A DNA stretch of 64,000 nt from assembly GCF_019263705.2 (NCBI RefSeq), contig NZ_JADQDK010000001.1, positions 3,968,001 through 4,032,000 of the forward strand. The letters run 5' to 3'. The notes under the pieces were generated by a model. The model had not been told where the DNA came from. It did not search any database and worked only from the letters and a program-made list of their open reading frames with translations. Of this stretch, positions 1 through 11,199 are shown piece by piece; the stretch's first letter is position 1; each line of letters opens with the position of its first letter. Both the position numbers and the translations under genes were made by a program. The stretch comes from Pseudonocardia abyssalis (GTDB lineage: Bacteria; Actinomycetota; Actinomycetes; Mycobacteriales; Pseudonocardiaceae).

Positions 1-883
1 AGGCGCAGCGTCACGTACCCGGTGACGGCGGCGATCCCGGCGCCGACCATCACCAGGATCGGCGAGACCCAGATGATGTCGGCCAGCTCGATCGGCGGCA
101 CCACCCCGTTGGAGACGATCCCCGACAGCAGCTGGTCGATGAACAGGTACTTGCCCGCCAGCAGCCCCGCCGACGCGATCAGTGCGCCGACCAGCCCCGT
201 CACCACCGCCTCGATGAGGAACGGGAGCTGGGTGTACCAGCGCGTGGCCCCGACCAGGCGCATGACGCCGACCTCGGTGCGTCTGGTGTACGCCGAGACC
301 TGCACGGTGTTGGAGATCAGCAACAGCGCCGCGACGGCCTGCACCAGCGCGAGCGCGAACGTCACGTTGCGGACGCCGCCGAGGAAGTCGAACAGCTTGG
401 CGACGACGGCGCGCTGGTCGATGATGTTGCGGACGCCGACCTGCCCGGTCATCGCCTGCGTGACGGCCGCGGCCCCGGCCTCCTGGTCGGCGAGCCGGAC
501 CCGCAGCGTCGCCGGCAGCGACTGCGGCCGCACGACGTCGGCCAGGGCCTGTCCCTCGAACAGCTCCAGGTAGCGCTCGTAGGCCTGCTGCTGGCTCTCG
601 AACCGCACCGAGTCGACGAGCGGGGAGTTCTCCAGCGTCGTCCGCAGCCCCTGGCAGACCGGCTGGCTGCAGTCGGTGTCGGCGGCGGACACGTCCGCCG
701 TCAGCGCGACCTGCACCTCGACGCGGTCGCTGTAGAGCTGCTCGGTGCGGTCGATCGTGCGGACGGCGAGCAGCCCGGTGCCGACCAGGCCCAGCGAGAT
801 CGCGGTGGTCAGCACCATCGCGATCGTCATCGTGACGTTGCGGCGCAGGCCCGTGAAGACCTCCCGCGTGACGAAGTCGGCCC

Positions 884-887
<4 letters not shown>
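1..887 (-). CDS. ftsX: Cell division protein FtsX (3' end outside window)
   Basis: Membrane partner of FtsE; the FtsEX complex couples divisome ATP hydrolysis to activation of peptidoglycan hydrolases. The visible 295 residues begin [17 protein letters not shown], then a first membrane segment (about residues 20-45), a large extracytoplasmic domain with a Cys pair (DTDCSQPVC), and further membrane helices with the MRLVGATRW stretch typical of FtsX. The GTG start overlaps the ftsE stop (GTGA), so translation is coupled. The C-terminal end runs off base 1. Confidence 0.95.
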
Positions 888-1573
<686 letters not shown>

Positions 1574-1670
1574 CCGGGCACGGTACCCAGACGGGGGGCG
1601 AGGGCGGTCACGCGACCCGCCCCCTCGGCGCGGCACACCGACCACTGGGCAGGTTCCCCCCGCCCACCAC

Positions 1671-1724
1671 CCCGCGAGCCCCCGATCCCCACCCGCGAGT
1701 CGCTGCCTCCCCGCCCGCGAGTCG
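1671..1724 (+). repeat. 22-bp-period array A1 (3 units, CCCGCGAGTCG)
   Basis: Cores at 1671 (CCCGCGAGCC), 1692 and 1714 (both CCCGCGAGTCG), spaced 21 and 22 bp. Same word as the other arrays in this window, in the orientation opposite to array A2 200 bp further on. Non-coding by position and by a period that is not a multiple of three. Confidence 0.75.
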
Positions 1725-1926
1725 CCGCTTCCACGCCCGACCCGTCCTCCACCTCGCGCCCGGTGGCCCGGAGCGCCGGGGCGGGCGGCAGCGACTGTCA
1801 GAACACCGCCGGCCGCCCAAGATCACTGAATGGGAGCCGGCTGCGGGCCAGGGCACGGCGCCCGTTCCCGGACGCTGATCATGACGAGGATGCAGGCGGA
1901 CCAGCGCCCGTGATCGCGCACCGACA

Positions 1927-2070
1927 CGACTCGCGGGCGGGGCAACAGCGACTCGCGGGCGCAGAAATGGCGACTCGCGGGCCCGGAAGCAGCGACTCGC
2001 GGGCGCGGGACGAGGAACTCCTGGCGCGAGACGGGGGACCCGCGGGCGGTGATCGGGGGACTCGCGGGGG
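1927..2070 (-). repeat. 22-bp-period array A2 (4 exact + about 3 degenerate units)
   Basis: The 12-mer CGACTCGCGGGC occurs at 1927, 1949, 1971 and 1993, exactly 22 bp apart, separated by 10-bp variable spacers (one is GCAGAAATGG). The register continues in decayed form near 2015, 2037 (GACCCGCGGGC) and 2059 (GACTCGCGGGG). This is the longest array of the family. Confidence 0.85.
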
Positions 2071-2111
2071 ACTCGGTGCCGCCGGTCCGGCCCTGCGGAC
2101 GGTGTCCGCGG

Positions 2112-3224
<1,113 letters not shown>

Positions 3225-3248
3225 AACGCTCCAGCGTACGCGGGGGGC

Positions 3249-3764
3249 TCAGGAGTCCGGGACGGCGTCCAGCAGCCGGAGCATGGCGCGGGTGTGGGCG
3301 ACGGCGAAGTCGGCGACGGCCCTGCGGTACGGGTCGCGCTCCCCCTTCGCCACGGCCTTCGCGGCCGTCAGCCGCTCCGCGTAGGCCTCCCGGCTGTCGC
3401 CGACGAGCGCGGCCCGCTGCTTCGGGGGGAGGGAGCCGGAGTGCAGCAGCCGCAGCACGAGCGGGCTGCGGACGGGGTCGGACGCGGTGCCCGCCGTCAG
3501 CCACGCCGTGAAGGAGCGACGGCCCGCCGCGGTGATCGCGTACTGCTGCGACGCCCGCGGCCCCTGCTTGCCCGGCTTGAGCAGCCCCGCCGCGGCGAGG
3601 GTGGGCAGCTCCCGGTACACCTGGCTGCGGGTCACCGCGAAGAACGACCCGAACCGCTCCCCCGCCGCCGCCACCAGCTCGCCGCCGCTCATCGGCCCCT
3701 CGTGGAGCAGGCCGAGGAGGGACGCGGCGGTGGCGTTGACGGGCGTCGCCCTGGCGGGTGGCAT
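3249..3764 (-). CDS. PadR-family transcriptional regulator
   Basis: 171 residues with an N-terminal winged helix (LLGLLHEGPMSGGEL then SQVYRELPTLAAAGLL, about residues 15-65) and a C-terminal helical dimerisation part, the PadR layout. The start at 3764 (MPPARATP) is chosen over an upstream frame extension at 3803. It ends 25 bp before prfB and is transcribed away from the peptide transporter operon at 4018, so it may control that operon, its own gene, or neither; the 253-bp divergent region holds no clear operator. Confidence 0.85.
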   Translation of the reverse strand: MPPARATPVNATAASLLGLLHEGPMSGGELVAAAGERFGSFFAVTRSQVYRELPTLAAAGLLKPGKQGPRASQQYAITAAGRRSFTAWLTAGTASDPVRSPLVLRLLHSGSLPPKQRAALVGDSREAYAERLTAAKAVAKGERDPYRRAVADFAVAHTRAMLRLLDAVPDS

Positions 3765-4017
3765 CGCTCCACCGTGCCACCCCGGTGCCGGGCCCGCATC
3801 CACAGCGGACCCGGACGGCGTAACAGGGCACCCACCCCGGTCGAGTCACATCGCGACCCCTCGTGACCGATTCCGGACACGACTGCGCAACTGCTTCACG
3901 CGTATCACACACGCGTCTGCTCAGAGTACCGGCCAGTAGCCCAGGCGGACCACCGCTTCCGCCCCGGGCATCGAGCCGGACAGGGCGTGATCCGCCGTCC
4001 GGAGGGCGAGGAGGGGC

Positions 4018-4995
4018 ATGGCGGGGTTCCTGCTGCGACGGCTCGCCAACTACGTCGCGCTCTGCTTCATCGCCGCATTCGCGACGTTCTCGCTGGCCTC
4101 GCTGACGTTCAACCCGCTCGCCAGCTACTACGAGCGCACGCCACCGCCGCCGGCCGAGGTCATCCTGGCCAAGCGCGCCGAGCTGCGGCTCGACGACCCG
4201 ATCCCGCTGCGCTTCCTGGGCTGGCTCGGCGACGTCCTGCGCGGCGACTTCGGCACGACCGTCACCGGGACCGACATCGGGGCCGAGCTGTTCGCCCGCG
4301 TCGGCGTCAGCCTGCGGCTGCTGCTGCTCGGCACCGTCATCGGGATCGCGATCGGCGTCGTCGTCGGCGTCGCGGGCGCGATCCGCCAGTACAAGGTGAG
4401 CGACTACGTCAGCACCGTGTTCTCGTTCGTGCTGCTCTCGACGCCGGTGTTCGTGCTCGCGCAGCTGCTCAAGTTCGGCGGCCTCGAGCTCAACGCCGCC
4501 GCCGGCACCACGATCCTGTTCTTCCAGGGCGAGGTGACGCCCAGCTTCCAGGGCAGCGCGTTCGCCGAGCTCGTCGACCGACTGCAGCACCTCGTGCTCC
4601 CGACGCTCGCGATCGCACTCGGCCAGATCGCCCTCTACAGCCGCTACCAGCGCAGCGCGATGCTCGACGTGCTCGGCAGCGACTTCCTGCGCACCGCCCG
4701 CGCGAAGGGCCTCACCCGCCGCCGCGCCCTGTTCACCCACGGCCTGCGCACCGCGCTGATCCCGATGGCCACGCTGTTCGCGTTCGGCTTCGGGCTGCTG
4801 CTCACCGGGGCGGTGCTGACCGAGCGGATCTTCGGCTGGTTCGGGATGGGCGACTGGTTCGTCTACGGCGTGCAGCGCCAGGACACCAACATCGTCGCCA
4901 TCGTGACGCTCTTCGCCGCCGTGCTGATCCTCGTCTCCGGCTGGCTGTCCGACGTCCTCTACGCCGCGCTCGACCCGCGCATCAGGATCAGGTGA
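4018..4995 (+). CDS. Peptide ABC transporter permease, DppB type
   Basis: Inner-membrane permease of a dipeptide/oligopeptide importer. 325 residues; N-terminal membrane helix (about 9-30), then a periplasmic loop with RLDDPIPLRFLGWLGDVLRGDFG and five further helices. The cytoplasmic EAA-type loop is LRTARAKGLTRRRALFTHGL near 230-250. First gene of a five-gene operon; the next gene begins 4 bp after the stop. The ligand cannot be read from the permease. Confidence 0.92.
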   Translation: MAGFLLRRLANYVALCFIAAFATFSLASLTFNPLASYYERTPPPPAEVILAKRAELRLDDPIPLRFLGWLGDVLRGDFGTTVTGTDIGAELFARVGVSLRLLLLGTVIGIAIGVVVGVAGAIRQYKVSDYVSTVFSFVLLSTPVFVLAQLLKFGGLELNAAAGTTILFFQGEVTPSFQGSAFAELVDRLQHLVLPTLAIALGQIALYSRYQRSAMLDVLGSDFLRTARAKGLTRRRALFTHGLRTALIPMATLFAFGFGLLLTGAVLTERIFGWFGMGDWFVYGVQRQDTNIVAIVTLFAAVLILVSGWLSDVLYAALDPRIRIR

Positions 4996-4999
4996 CGCC

Positions 5000-5923
5000 G
5001 TGTCCACCCCTGTCTCCGGCGGCACCTCACCGGTCGCCGAACCCGGACCCGCCGACGTGCTCACCTCCCGCGGACGGCTGGTGCTGCGCCGGTTCCTGCG
5101 CAGCCGCTCGGCGATGGTCGGCGTCGTGGTCGTGGTGGTGCTGTTCCTCCTCGCCTACGTCGCGCCGCTGTTCAGCCCGTGGTCCTACTCCGAGCTCGAC
5201 TACACCGCGTTCCTGCAGGGCCCGTCGGCCGACCACTGGTTCGGCACCACGCAGATCGGCGGCGACCTGTTCACCCAGACCATGGTCGGGCTGCAGAAGT
5301 CGCTGATCATCGGCCTGCTCGTCGGCCTGATCGCGACCGCGCTCGCCGCGGTCGTCGGCGCGGCGGCGGGCTACTTCGGCGGCTGGACCGATCGCGTTCT
5401 CATGTGGGTCGTCGACCTCATGCTCGTGCTGCCGGCGTTCCTCGTCATCGCGATCCTGTCCCCCGCGTTCGCCGGGGGCAGCTTCCTGATCCTCGTCGTG
5501 CTGCTGGCCGGGTTCGGTTGGATGATCGCGGCCCGGATCGTCCGCGGGTTGACGCTGTCGCTGCGCGAGCGCGAGTTCGTCAAGGCCGCGAAGTTCATGG
5601 GCGTCCCGCCGTGGAAGATCATCTTTCGGCACATCCTCCCCAACATGTCCTCGCTGCTGATCGTCGACGCGACGATCGGGATGGGCGTCGCGATCCTCGG
5701 GGAGAGCACGCTGTCGTTCTTCGGGTTCGGCGTGCAGCCGCCCGACGTCTCCCTCGGCACGCTGATCGCGTCGGGGCTGGGGTCGTCGCAGACCTACCCG
5801 TGGCTGTTCCTGTTCCCCGCGGGTTTCCTCGTGGTCGCGATCCTGTCGTTCAACCTCGTCGGCGACGGCCTGCGCGACGCGCTGGACTCGAGCTCCGATG
5901 CCGGCCGGATGGGGTCGGCGTGA
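5000..5923 (+). CDS. Peptide ABC transporter permease, DppC type
   Basis: Second permease of the importer, 307 residues, with the N-terminal [19 protein letters not shown] helix characteristic of the OppC/DppC family, the [14 protein letters not shown] loop, and the EAA loop [20 protein letters not shown] near 190-210. Starts GTG at 5000; its TGA overlaps the GTG of the ATPase gene (GTGA), so the two are translationally coupled. Confidence 0.93.
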   Translation: MSTPVSGGTSPVAEPGPADVLTSRGRLVLRRFLRSRSAMVGVVVVVVLFLLAYVAPLFSPWSYSELDYTAFLQGPSADHWFGTTQIGGDLFTQTMVGLQKSLIIGLLVGLIATALAAVVGAAAGYFGGWTDRVLMWVVDLMLVLPAFLVIAILSPAFAGGSFLILVVLLAGFGWMIAARIVRGLTLSLREREFVKAAKFMGVPPWKIIFRHILPNMSSLLIVDATIGMGVAILGESTLSFFGFGVQPPDVSLGTLIASGLGSSQTYPWLFLFPAGFLVVAILSFNLVGDGLRDALDSSSDAGRMGSA

Positions 5924-8016
5924 CGCTTACCGACCGCATGCTCGGCGACCCTGCGGCCGGGCCCTCGGGCCCGGTGCTCTCCGTCCGCGACCTGTCGGTG
6001 TCGTTCCCGAGCGAGGCCGGGCGCGTCGACGCGGTGCGCGGCCTGAGCTACGACGTGGCGCCCGGCGAGGTGCTGGGGATCGTCGGCGAGTCGGGGTCGG
6101 GCAAGTCGGTGTCGTCGATGGCCGTGATGGGGCTGCTGCCCGGGCAGGCGCGCGTCACCGGCTCGGTGCGGTTCCGCGACACCGAACTGCTCGGCCGCTC
6201 CGACGCCGAGCTCTCGGAGATCCGCGGCAGGCGCGTCGCGATGGTGTTCCAGGACCCGCTCTCCGCGCTGACGCCGGTCCACACGGTCGGCGCGCAGATC
6301 GTCGAGGCGCTGCGGATCCACCGGCGCGGCATGTCGAAGACGGATGCGCGGGCCCGGGCGATCGAGCTGCTCGACCTCGTCGGTATCCCCCACGCCCGCG
6401 ACCGCGTCAGCGCGTTCCCGCACGAGTTCTCCGGCGGCATGCGCCAGCGCGCGGTGATCGCGATGGCGATCGCCAACGACCCCGACCTGATCATCGCCGA
6501 CGAGCCGACGACCGCCCTCGACGTCACGGTCCAGGCGCAGGTCCTCGACGTCCTCAGGACCGCCCGCGAGGTCACCGGCGCCGGGATCGTGCTGATCACC
6601 CACGACCTCGGGGTCGTCGCGGGCGTCGCCGACCGCGTGCTCGTCATGTACGCCGGACGCGCGGTGGAGACCGCACCCGTCGACGAGCTCTACGAGTACC
6701 CGCGGATGCCGTACACGCTGGGGCTCCTCGGCTCCATCCCCCGCCTCGACGCCGGACCGCGGCAGCCGCTCGTGCCGATCGAGGGGCAGCCTCCGTCGCT
6801 GGCCGAGCTGCCGCCGGGCTGCCCGTTCGAGCCGCGGTGCCCACTCGCCGTCGACCTGTGCCGGGAGACCGAACCGACGCTCGACGCCGTGCGCCCCGGC
6901 CACCACGCGGCGTGCCACCGCAGCGGCGACCTCGTGCGCCGCGACGCAGCGCAGGTCTTCGACGTGCCGGTGATCGAGGCGGCCCCCGAGGTCCCGCGCT
7001 CGCAGCGGGACGTCGTGCTGCGCGTCGAGGACATGGTCAAGCACTACCCCGTGACGGCGGGGTCGATCCTGCGCCGCCGCGTCGGCACCGTGCAGGCCGT
7101 CGACGGCGTCAGCTTCGACGTGCGGTCCGGCGAGACGCTGGCCCTGGTCGGCGAGTCCGGCTGCGGCAAGACCACCACGCTGACCGAGATCCTGGAGCTG
7201 ACGCCGCCGGAGCGCGGGAGCGTCGAGGTGCTCGGTCGCGACGTCGGAGGGTTGAGCCGGCGCGACCGCACCGCGCTGCGCCGCGACGTCCAGGTCGTGT
7301 TCCAGGACCCGATCGCCTCGCTCGACCCGCGGATGCCGGTGCACGACATCATCGCCGAGCCGCTCTCGACGCACCGCGTCCCGCCCGAGGAGATCCGCAG
7401 GCGGGTGCCGGAGCTGCTGCGGCTGGTCGGGCTGCGGCCCGAGCATGCCGGGCGCTACCCGGCGGAGTTCTCCGGCGGGCAGCGCCAGCGCATCGGGATC
7501 GCCCGCGCGCTCGCGCTGGAGCCGAAGCTGCTGGTGCTCGACGAGCCGGTCTCCGCGCTCGACGTCTCGATCCAGGCCGGGGTGATCAACCTGCTGGAGG
7601 AGCTGCGCGTCCGGCTCGGGCTCGCGTACCTGTTCGTCGCGCACGACCTGTCGGTGGTGCGGCACATCGCCGACCGCGTCGCCGTCATGTACCTCGGGCG
7701 GATCGTCGAGATCGGTGACGTCGCCACGGTCTTCACCGCCCCCGAGCACCCGTACACCCAGGCCCTGCTCTCGGCGATCCCCATCCCGGACCCGGCCGTC
7801 GAGCGGGCGCGGGAACGGATCCTGCTCACCGGCGACATGCCCAGCCCGGCGGACCCACCGTCCGGCTGCCGGTTCCGGACCCGCTGCTTCCGCCACCTGA
7901 CGCTCGACGAGGCCGACCGGCAGCGGTGCGTCACCGACGACCCGCAGCGGCAGGCCCGCTCCACCGCCGACCACGAGGTGGCCTGCCACTTCGCCGCACC
8001 GCACGCCGTGCTGTGA
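5920..8016 (+). CDS. Peptide ABC transporter, fused DppD-DppF ATPase
   Basis: One 698-residue protein carries both nucleotide-binding domains of the importer. The first half has Walker A GESGSGKS, signature FSGGMRQR and Walker [13 protein letters not shown]; the second half has [17 protein letters not shown] and [12 protein letters not shown]. Each half ends in the oligopeptide-transporter C-terminal extension with Cys ([11 protein letters not shown] in the first, [11 protein letters not shown] in the second). Single-chain D-F fusions are known but less common than separate genes. The GTG start overlaps the DppC stop; the frame is open further upstream but that part is antisense-like shadow over dppC. 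Confidence 0.93.
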   Translation: MTLTDRMLGDPAAGPSGPVLSVRDLSVSFPSEAGRVDAVRGLSYDVAPGEVLGIVGESGSGKSVSSMAVMGLLPGQARVTGSVRFRDTELLGRSDAELSEIRGRRVAMVFQDPLSALTPVHTVGAQIVEALRIHRRGMSKTDARARAIELLDLVGIPHARDRVSAFPHEFSGGMRQRAVIAMAIANDPDLIIADEPTTALDVTVQAQVLDVLRTAREVTGAGIVLITHDLGVVAGVADRVLVMYAGRAVETAPVDELYEYPRMPYTLGLLGSIPRLDAGPRQPLVPIEGQPPSLAELPPGCPFEPRCPLAVDLCRETEPTLDAVRPGHHAACHRSGDLVRRDAAQVFDVPVIEAAPEVPRSQRDVVLRVEDMVKHYPVTAGSILRRRVGTVQAVDGVSFDVRSGETLALVGESGCGKTTTLTEILELTPPERGSVEVLGRDVGGLSRRDRTALRRDVQVVFQDPIASLDPRMPVHDIIAEPLSTHRVPPEEIRRRVPELLRLVGLRPEHAGRYPAEFSGGQRQRIGIARALALEPKLLVLDEPVSALDVSIQAGVINLLEELRVRLGLAYLFVAHDLSVVRHIADRVAVMYLGRIVEIGDVATVFTAPEHPYTQALLSAIPIPDPAVERARERILLTGDMPSPADPPSGCRFRTRCFRHLTLDEADRQRCVTDDPQRQARSTADHEVACHFAAPHAVL

Positions 8017-8052
8017 CACCGACTGCTGTGACACCGACTGCTGTGACACCGA
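8011..8052 (+). repeat. 15-bp tandem repeat, 2.8 copies, at the ATPase stop
   Basis: CTGTGACACCGACTG is repeated at 8011, 8026 and (partial) 8041. The ATPase stop codon TGA is inside the first copy, and because the unit is 15 bp each further copy carries an in-frame TGA too. Copy-number change would therefore only alter the distance to the receptor gene ribosome binding site (GAGAGGAA) that follows directly. Confidence 0.9.
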
Positions 8053-8063
8053 GAGGAACCCGT

Positions 8064-9755
8064 ATGCGATCGAGATCAGCGGTACTGGCGGCACTGGCCG
8101 CCACCGCGGCACTGGTGCTGGCCGGTTGCGGCGGCGTGGGCGGAGGTGGCGCGCAGGGTGGCGGGCTGGCCGGGGCCACCGAGGGCGCCGGGGAGAACGA
8201 CACCAACCCGCTGCCCCGCGACCAGGTACAGGACGGCGGCGACCTGCGCTGGGTGCTCGATGCGATCCCGGACAACTTCAACCGCAACCAGCTCGACGGC
8301 ACGCTCGGGGAGAACAAGGAGGTGATGGACGCGGTCATCCCGCGTGCTTTCGTGGCGCAGGCGGACGGCACCGTGGCGGTGAACGAGGACTACTTCACCA
8401 GCATCGAGCTAACCTCGCAGGATCCGCAGGTCGTCACCTACACCATCAACCCAGAAGCCACCTGGGACGACGGAACCCCGATCACCTGGGTCGACATGCA
8501 GGCGCAATGGCAGGCCCTCAACGGCACGAACGAGGCGTTCCTCGTCGCCGGCACCTCTGGCTACGACGCCATCACCTCGGTCGAGCGCGGGGTCGACGAC
8601 AAGCAGGCCGTCGCGACGTTCGGCACGACGTTCGCCGAGTGGAAGAGCATCTTCGTCGACGGTATCTACCCGGCGTCGACGAACACCGATCCGGCCACGT
8701 TCAACGAGGGCTGGATCAACGCCATGCCGCTGACAGCGGGCCCGTTCCGGCTTGAGACGGTCGACACCACCGCCCAGACGATCACGCTGGTTCGCAACGA
8801 CAACTGGTGGGGCGAACCGGCCAAGCTCGACCGCATCATCTACCGCGTCGTGGAGCGCGACGCATTGGCCGACGCCCTGGCCAACAACGAGATCGACTTC
8901 TACGAGATCGGGTCGAGCGTCGATCTGTTCCAGCGCGCACAGGGCATCGCCGGGGTCGAGATCCGCCAGGCCGCCCCGCCGCAGTACAACCACATCACCT
9001 TCAACGGCGGGCCGGGCGCGATCCTTGCCGATCCGGCGCTGCGTCGCGCCGTCGCGCAGGGGATCGACCGGCAGATCGTCGCGACCGCTCTCGTCGGGCA
9101 GATCGTGCCGGACGCCGGCCCGTACGGGAGCTACCTGTACCCGGAGGGCTCGGAGAACTACGTCGACCATTCAGCCCCGGTCGCCTTCGATCCCGCCGCC
9201 GCGACCGCGGCCCTCGACGGGTTGGGCTGGACGTCCCCCGGAGCGGGGCAGGTCCGCACCAAGGACGGGCAGCCGCTGAACCTGCGCTTCGTCACCACGG
9301 CCGGCAACCCGATCAGCGACCAGATCTCGCAGCTCGTCGCCTCCCAGCTGACGGCGATCGGTGTGGGAGTGGAGTTCGTGCCGGCCGCGTCGGCCGACCT
9401 GTTCGACCAGTACGTGACTCCGGGCGACTTCGACATGGTCGGATTCGTCTGGGGCGGCACCCCCTTCCCGGTGCAGTCCACCCAGAACATCTACGGGACC
9501 ACCGGCGACCAGAACTACGGCAGCATCGGCACCCCGGAGATCGACGCGCTGTACGCCGAGGCCTTCCAGGAACTCGACGATGCGCGCCGCGCGGAGCTCG
9601 GCAACGAGATCGACGAGCTCATCTGGCAGCAGATGCCGCAGCTGCCGCTGTACTCCGCCACCGGCGCGTACGCGGTGCGCTCCACGCTGGCCAACTTCGG
9701 AGCCCGCGGCAACGCCGACTTCGAGTACGTCGACTCCGGCTTCACCGCCGGATGA
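8064..9755 (+). CDS. Peptide ABC transporter substrate-binding lipoprotein
   Basis: Extracellular family 5 solute-binding protein, 563 residues. Signal peptide MRSRSAVLAALAATAALV followed by lipobox LAGC, so it is lipid-anchored. Family features include YTINPEATWDDGTPITWVDM, RAVAQGIDRQIVATALVG and the C-terminal WQQMPQLPLY. The ATG at 8064 is preceded by GAGAGGAA. Located after permeases and ATPase in the same operon. Its stop overlaps the start of the next gene (ATGA). Confidence 0.93.
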   Translation: MRSRSAVLAALAATAALVLAGCGGVGGGGAQGGGLAGATEGAGENDTNPLPRDQVQDGGDLRWVLDAIPDNFNRNQLDGTLGENKEVMDAVIPRAFVAQADGTVAVNEDYFTSIELTSQDPQVVTYTINPEATWDDGTPITWVDMQAQWQALNGTNEAFLVAGTSGYDAITSVERGVDDKQAVATFGTTFAEWKSIFVDGIYPASTNTDPATFNEGWINAMPLTAGPFRLETVDTTAQTITLVRNDNWWGEPAKLDRIIYRVVERDALADALANNEIDFYEIGSSVDLFQRAQGIAGVEIRQAAPPQYNHITFNGGPGAILADPALRRAVAQGIDRQIVATALVGQIVPDAGPYGSYLYPEGSENYVDHSAPVAFDPAAATAALDGLGWTSPGAGQVRTKDGQPLNLRFVTTAGNPISDQISQLVASQLTAIGVGVEFVPAASADLFDQYVTPGDFDMVGFVWGGTPFPVQSTQNIYGTTGDQNYGSIGTPEIDALYAEAFQELDDARRAELGNEIDELIWQQMPQLPLYSATGAYAVRSTLANFGARGNADFEYVDSGFTAG

Positions 9756-10684
9756 TCCTCGGCGCGGACGTGACCGCGGCCCCCCGCGCCCTGCGGTACG
9801 GGCTCGTCACGTCCGCGCTGGTCCTGACCGTGTGCGCCGTGCTCGCCGTCCTGGCGGGCACGGCGTTCGCGTCGGCGACGTCGGTCCTCGGAGCCGCGAC
9901 GGAGCGCACGTTCGGCACCGTCACGGCCGTCGACGGGGACGCGGTGACCCTCACGTGGATCCCGACCGGCGGCATCGAGCGGAGCGACCCGGTCGAGCTC
10001 GCCGGGCCACCGCCGCCGGTCGGCACCCGCACCGAGGTGGCCTACTCCTCCTCGGGGCCGCCGCTGATCCCCGGCGCCGCCGTCCTCGCCGGCGCCGACC
10101 GCGCGCTGGGCACGCTCGTCCTCGCCGGACTCGTGGCGGTCCTCGTCGTGGCCGTCGGGACGTGGCAGGTGCTCTCCCGGGGCCGTGCGCTCGCGCAGCC
10201 GCCGCGCACGCTCGACGTCGGGCGGGTCCGGATCCGGTCGGGGCTCACCGGGCGCTCGTGGCTGGAGACCGCGACGGTCCCGCCGCGCTGGATCCCCCTG
10301 CACTTCGACCCGGCCCTGCCCGTGCTCCCCTCGCCCGCGTCGGTCCGGCTGCGCGGCGACCCGCTGCGGCACCGGTACGTCGCCGCCGAGATCGACGGGC
10401 GGCTGGTCCCGCCGAGCGGCCCGGTGCGGTCGAGCGAACCGCGCGGGCACCGCACCGACAACCCCGCGCGTCCCGACGCCACGGCCGTGGCCCGTGCCTC
10501 GGCGTACGCCCCGCTGCGCAGGCAACTGCTCGCCGACCTCCCCCTGACGGCCCCGGCCCCCCTCGTCGCGGCCCTCTGGACGGTGGTCGACGGCGGCGGG
10601 GCGGGGACGTGGCTGGCAACGACGGCCCTCCTGGCGGCCCTGGCCCTGTTCGTGGCCGCCGTCCGAGGCACCGACCCCACCTGA
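9752..10684 (+). CDS. Unknown membrane protein ending the transporter operon
   Basis: 310 residues, no family recognised with confidence. Membrane segments at about residues 18-45, 118-145 and a C-terminal pair (about 255-305). Between the first two is a small domain with FGTVTAVDGDAVTLTW and a VGTRTEVAYSSSG stretch reminiscent of DUF3592-like extracytoplasmic beta domains. The start overlaps the receptor gene stop by 4 bp, so it is co-translated with the importer; a role in that system is inference. An alternative GTG start lies at 9770. Confidence 0.7.
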   Translation: MILGADVTAAPRALRYGLVTSALVLTVCAVLAVLAGTAFASATSVLGAATERTFGTVTAVDGDAVTLTWIPTGGIERSDPVELAGPPPPVGTRTEVAYSSSGPPLIPGAAVLAGADRALGTLVLAGLVAVLVVAVGTWQVLSRGRALAQPPRTLDVGRVRIRSGLTGRSWLETATVPPRWIPLHFDPALPVLPSPASVRLRGDPLRHRYVAAEIDGRLVPPSGPVRSSEPRGHRTDNPARPDATAVARASAYAPLRRQLLADLPLTAPAPLVAALWTVVDGGGAGTWLATTALLAALALFVAAVRGTDPT

Positions 10685-10685
10685 C

Positions 10686-10765
10686 CCGCGAGTTTGCCGC
10701 CCACCCCCGGCGAGTTTGCCGCCCACCCCGGCGAGTTTGCCGCTGCCGTTCGGTGAGATTGCCGT
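10686..10765 (+). repeat. 22-bp-period array C1 (CGAGTTTGCCG variant)
   Basis: CGAGTTTGCCGC cores at 10689, 10711 and 10732 and a decayed TGAGATTGCCG at 10754: spacing 22, 21, 22. The first unit is preceded by CCCGCG, so it reads CCCGCGAGTTTGCC, linking this variant to the CCCGCGAGTCG core. It abuts array C2, which is in the opposite orientation. Confidence 0.8.
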
Positions 10766-10775
10766 CGACGCACAG

Positions 10776-10852
10776 CGACTCGCGGGCGCAGATCCAGCGA
10801 CTCGCGGGCGCAGATCCAGCGACTCGCGGGCGCAGATCCAGCGACTCGCGGA
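10776..10852 (-). repeat. 22-bp-period array C2 (4 units, CGACTCGCGGGC)
   Basis: CGACTCGCGG starts at 10776, 10798, 10820 and 10842, exactly 22 bp apart. The first three units are identical over the full 22 bp, including the spacer GCAGATCCAG, and the spacer resembles one in array A2 (GCAGAAATGG). Lies between the transporter operon and the RHH/PIN gene pair; the promoter of the pair must be in or just after the array. Confidence 0.85.
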
Positions 10853-10933
10853 TCACCGGGCACCGGTCGACCTGCGCCGCCCGTCCCAGAGGTTCTGTGT
10901 GCACGAACCCGCACGGCCCAGTACTCTCCGCAC

Positions 10934-11176
10934 ATGCGCAGCGAGCGTGTGACGGTGAGCCTGCCGGCCGACCTGGTGGACGAGGCCCGGGGCGCGGTGC
11001 GCCGCGGGGCGGCGTCGAGCATGTCGGCCTACATCGCCGAGGCCGTGGCGGCACGCCAGGTCCGCGAGCGGACGCTGGCTACCCTCGAGGACCTCTACGG
11101 CGGCCCGCCGCCCCCCGACGAGCTCGACGAGGCCCGCAAGACGCTGCGGCTCGCGCCGCCTGCGGCCGCGGTCTAG
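10934..11176 (+). CDS. Ribbon-helix-helix protein, probable antitoxin
   Basis: 80 residues. The N-terminus RVTVSLPADLVDEARG forms the beta-strand and first helix of a ribbon-helix-helix DNA-binding fold, followed by SMSAYIAEAVAAR (second helix). The C-terminal half has acidic LEDLYGGPPPPDELDEA, suitable for toxin binding. Followed 23 bp later by a PIN-like protein, the gene order of VapBC systems, where the antitoxin represses its own operon. Activity is inferred from family and context. Confidence 0.8.
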   Translation: MRSERVTVSLPADLVDEARGAVRRGAASSMSAYIAEAVAARQVRERTLATLEDLYGGPPPPDELDEARKTLRLAPPAAAV

Positions 11177-11199
11177 GCGCCCGGCATGGGTGACGCTCA

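Larger units (their letters stand above)
1574..2111. other. 538-bp gene-free interval upstream of ftsE
   Basis: No convincing protein or RNA gene is seen. The interval lies between the prfB stop and the ftsE start, so the ftsEX promoter is probably here. About 200 bp is taken up by two 22-bp-period arrays (1671-1724 and 1927-2070, listed separately) in opposite orientation. The 200 bp between them shows no further repeat. Confidence 0.7.

Noticed and set aside
1671..2070. 22-bp arrays as a CRISPR array
   Set aside because: Repeats are 12 bp and spacers 10 bp, far too short, in both orientations and at several loci; no cas genes are present.
3890..3920. ACGCGT-N7-ACGCGT inverted repeat as the PadR operator
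   Set aside because: The hexamer is self-complementary and likely by chance in DNA of this composition; the usual PadR ATGT/ACAT arms are missing.
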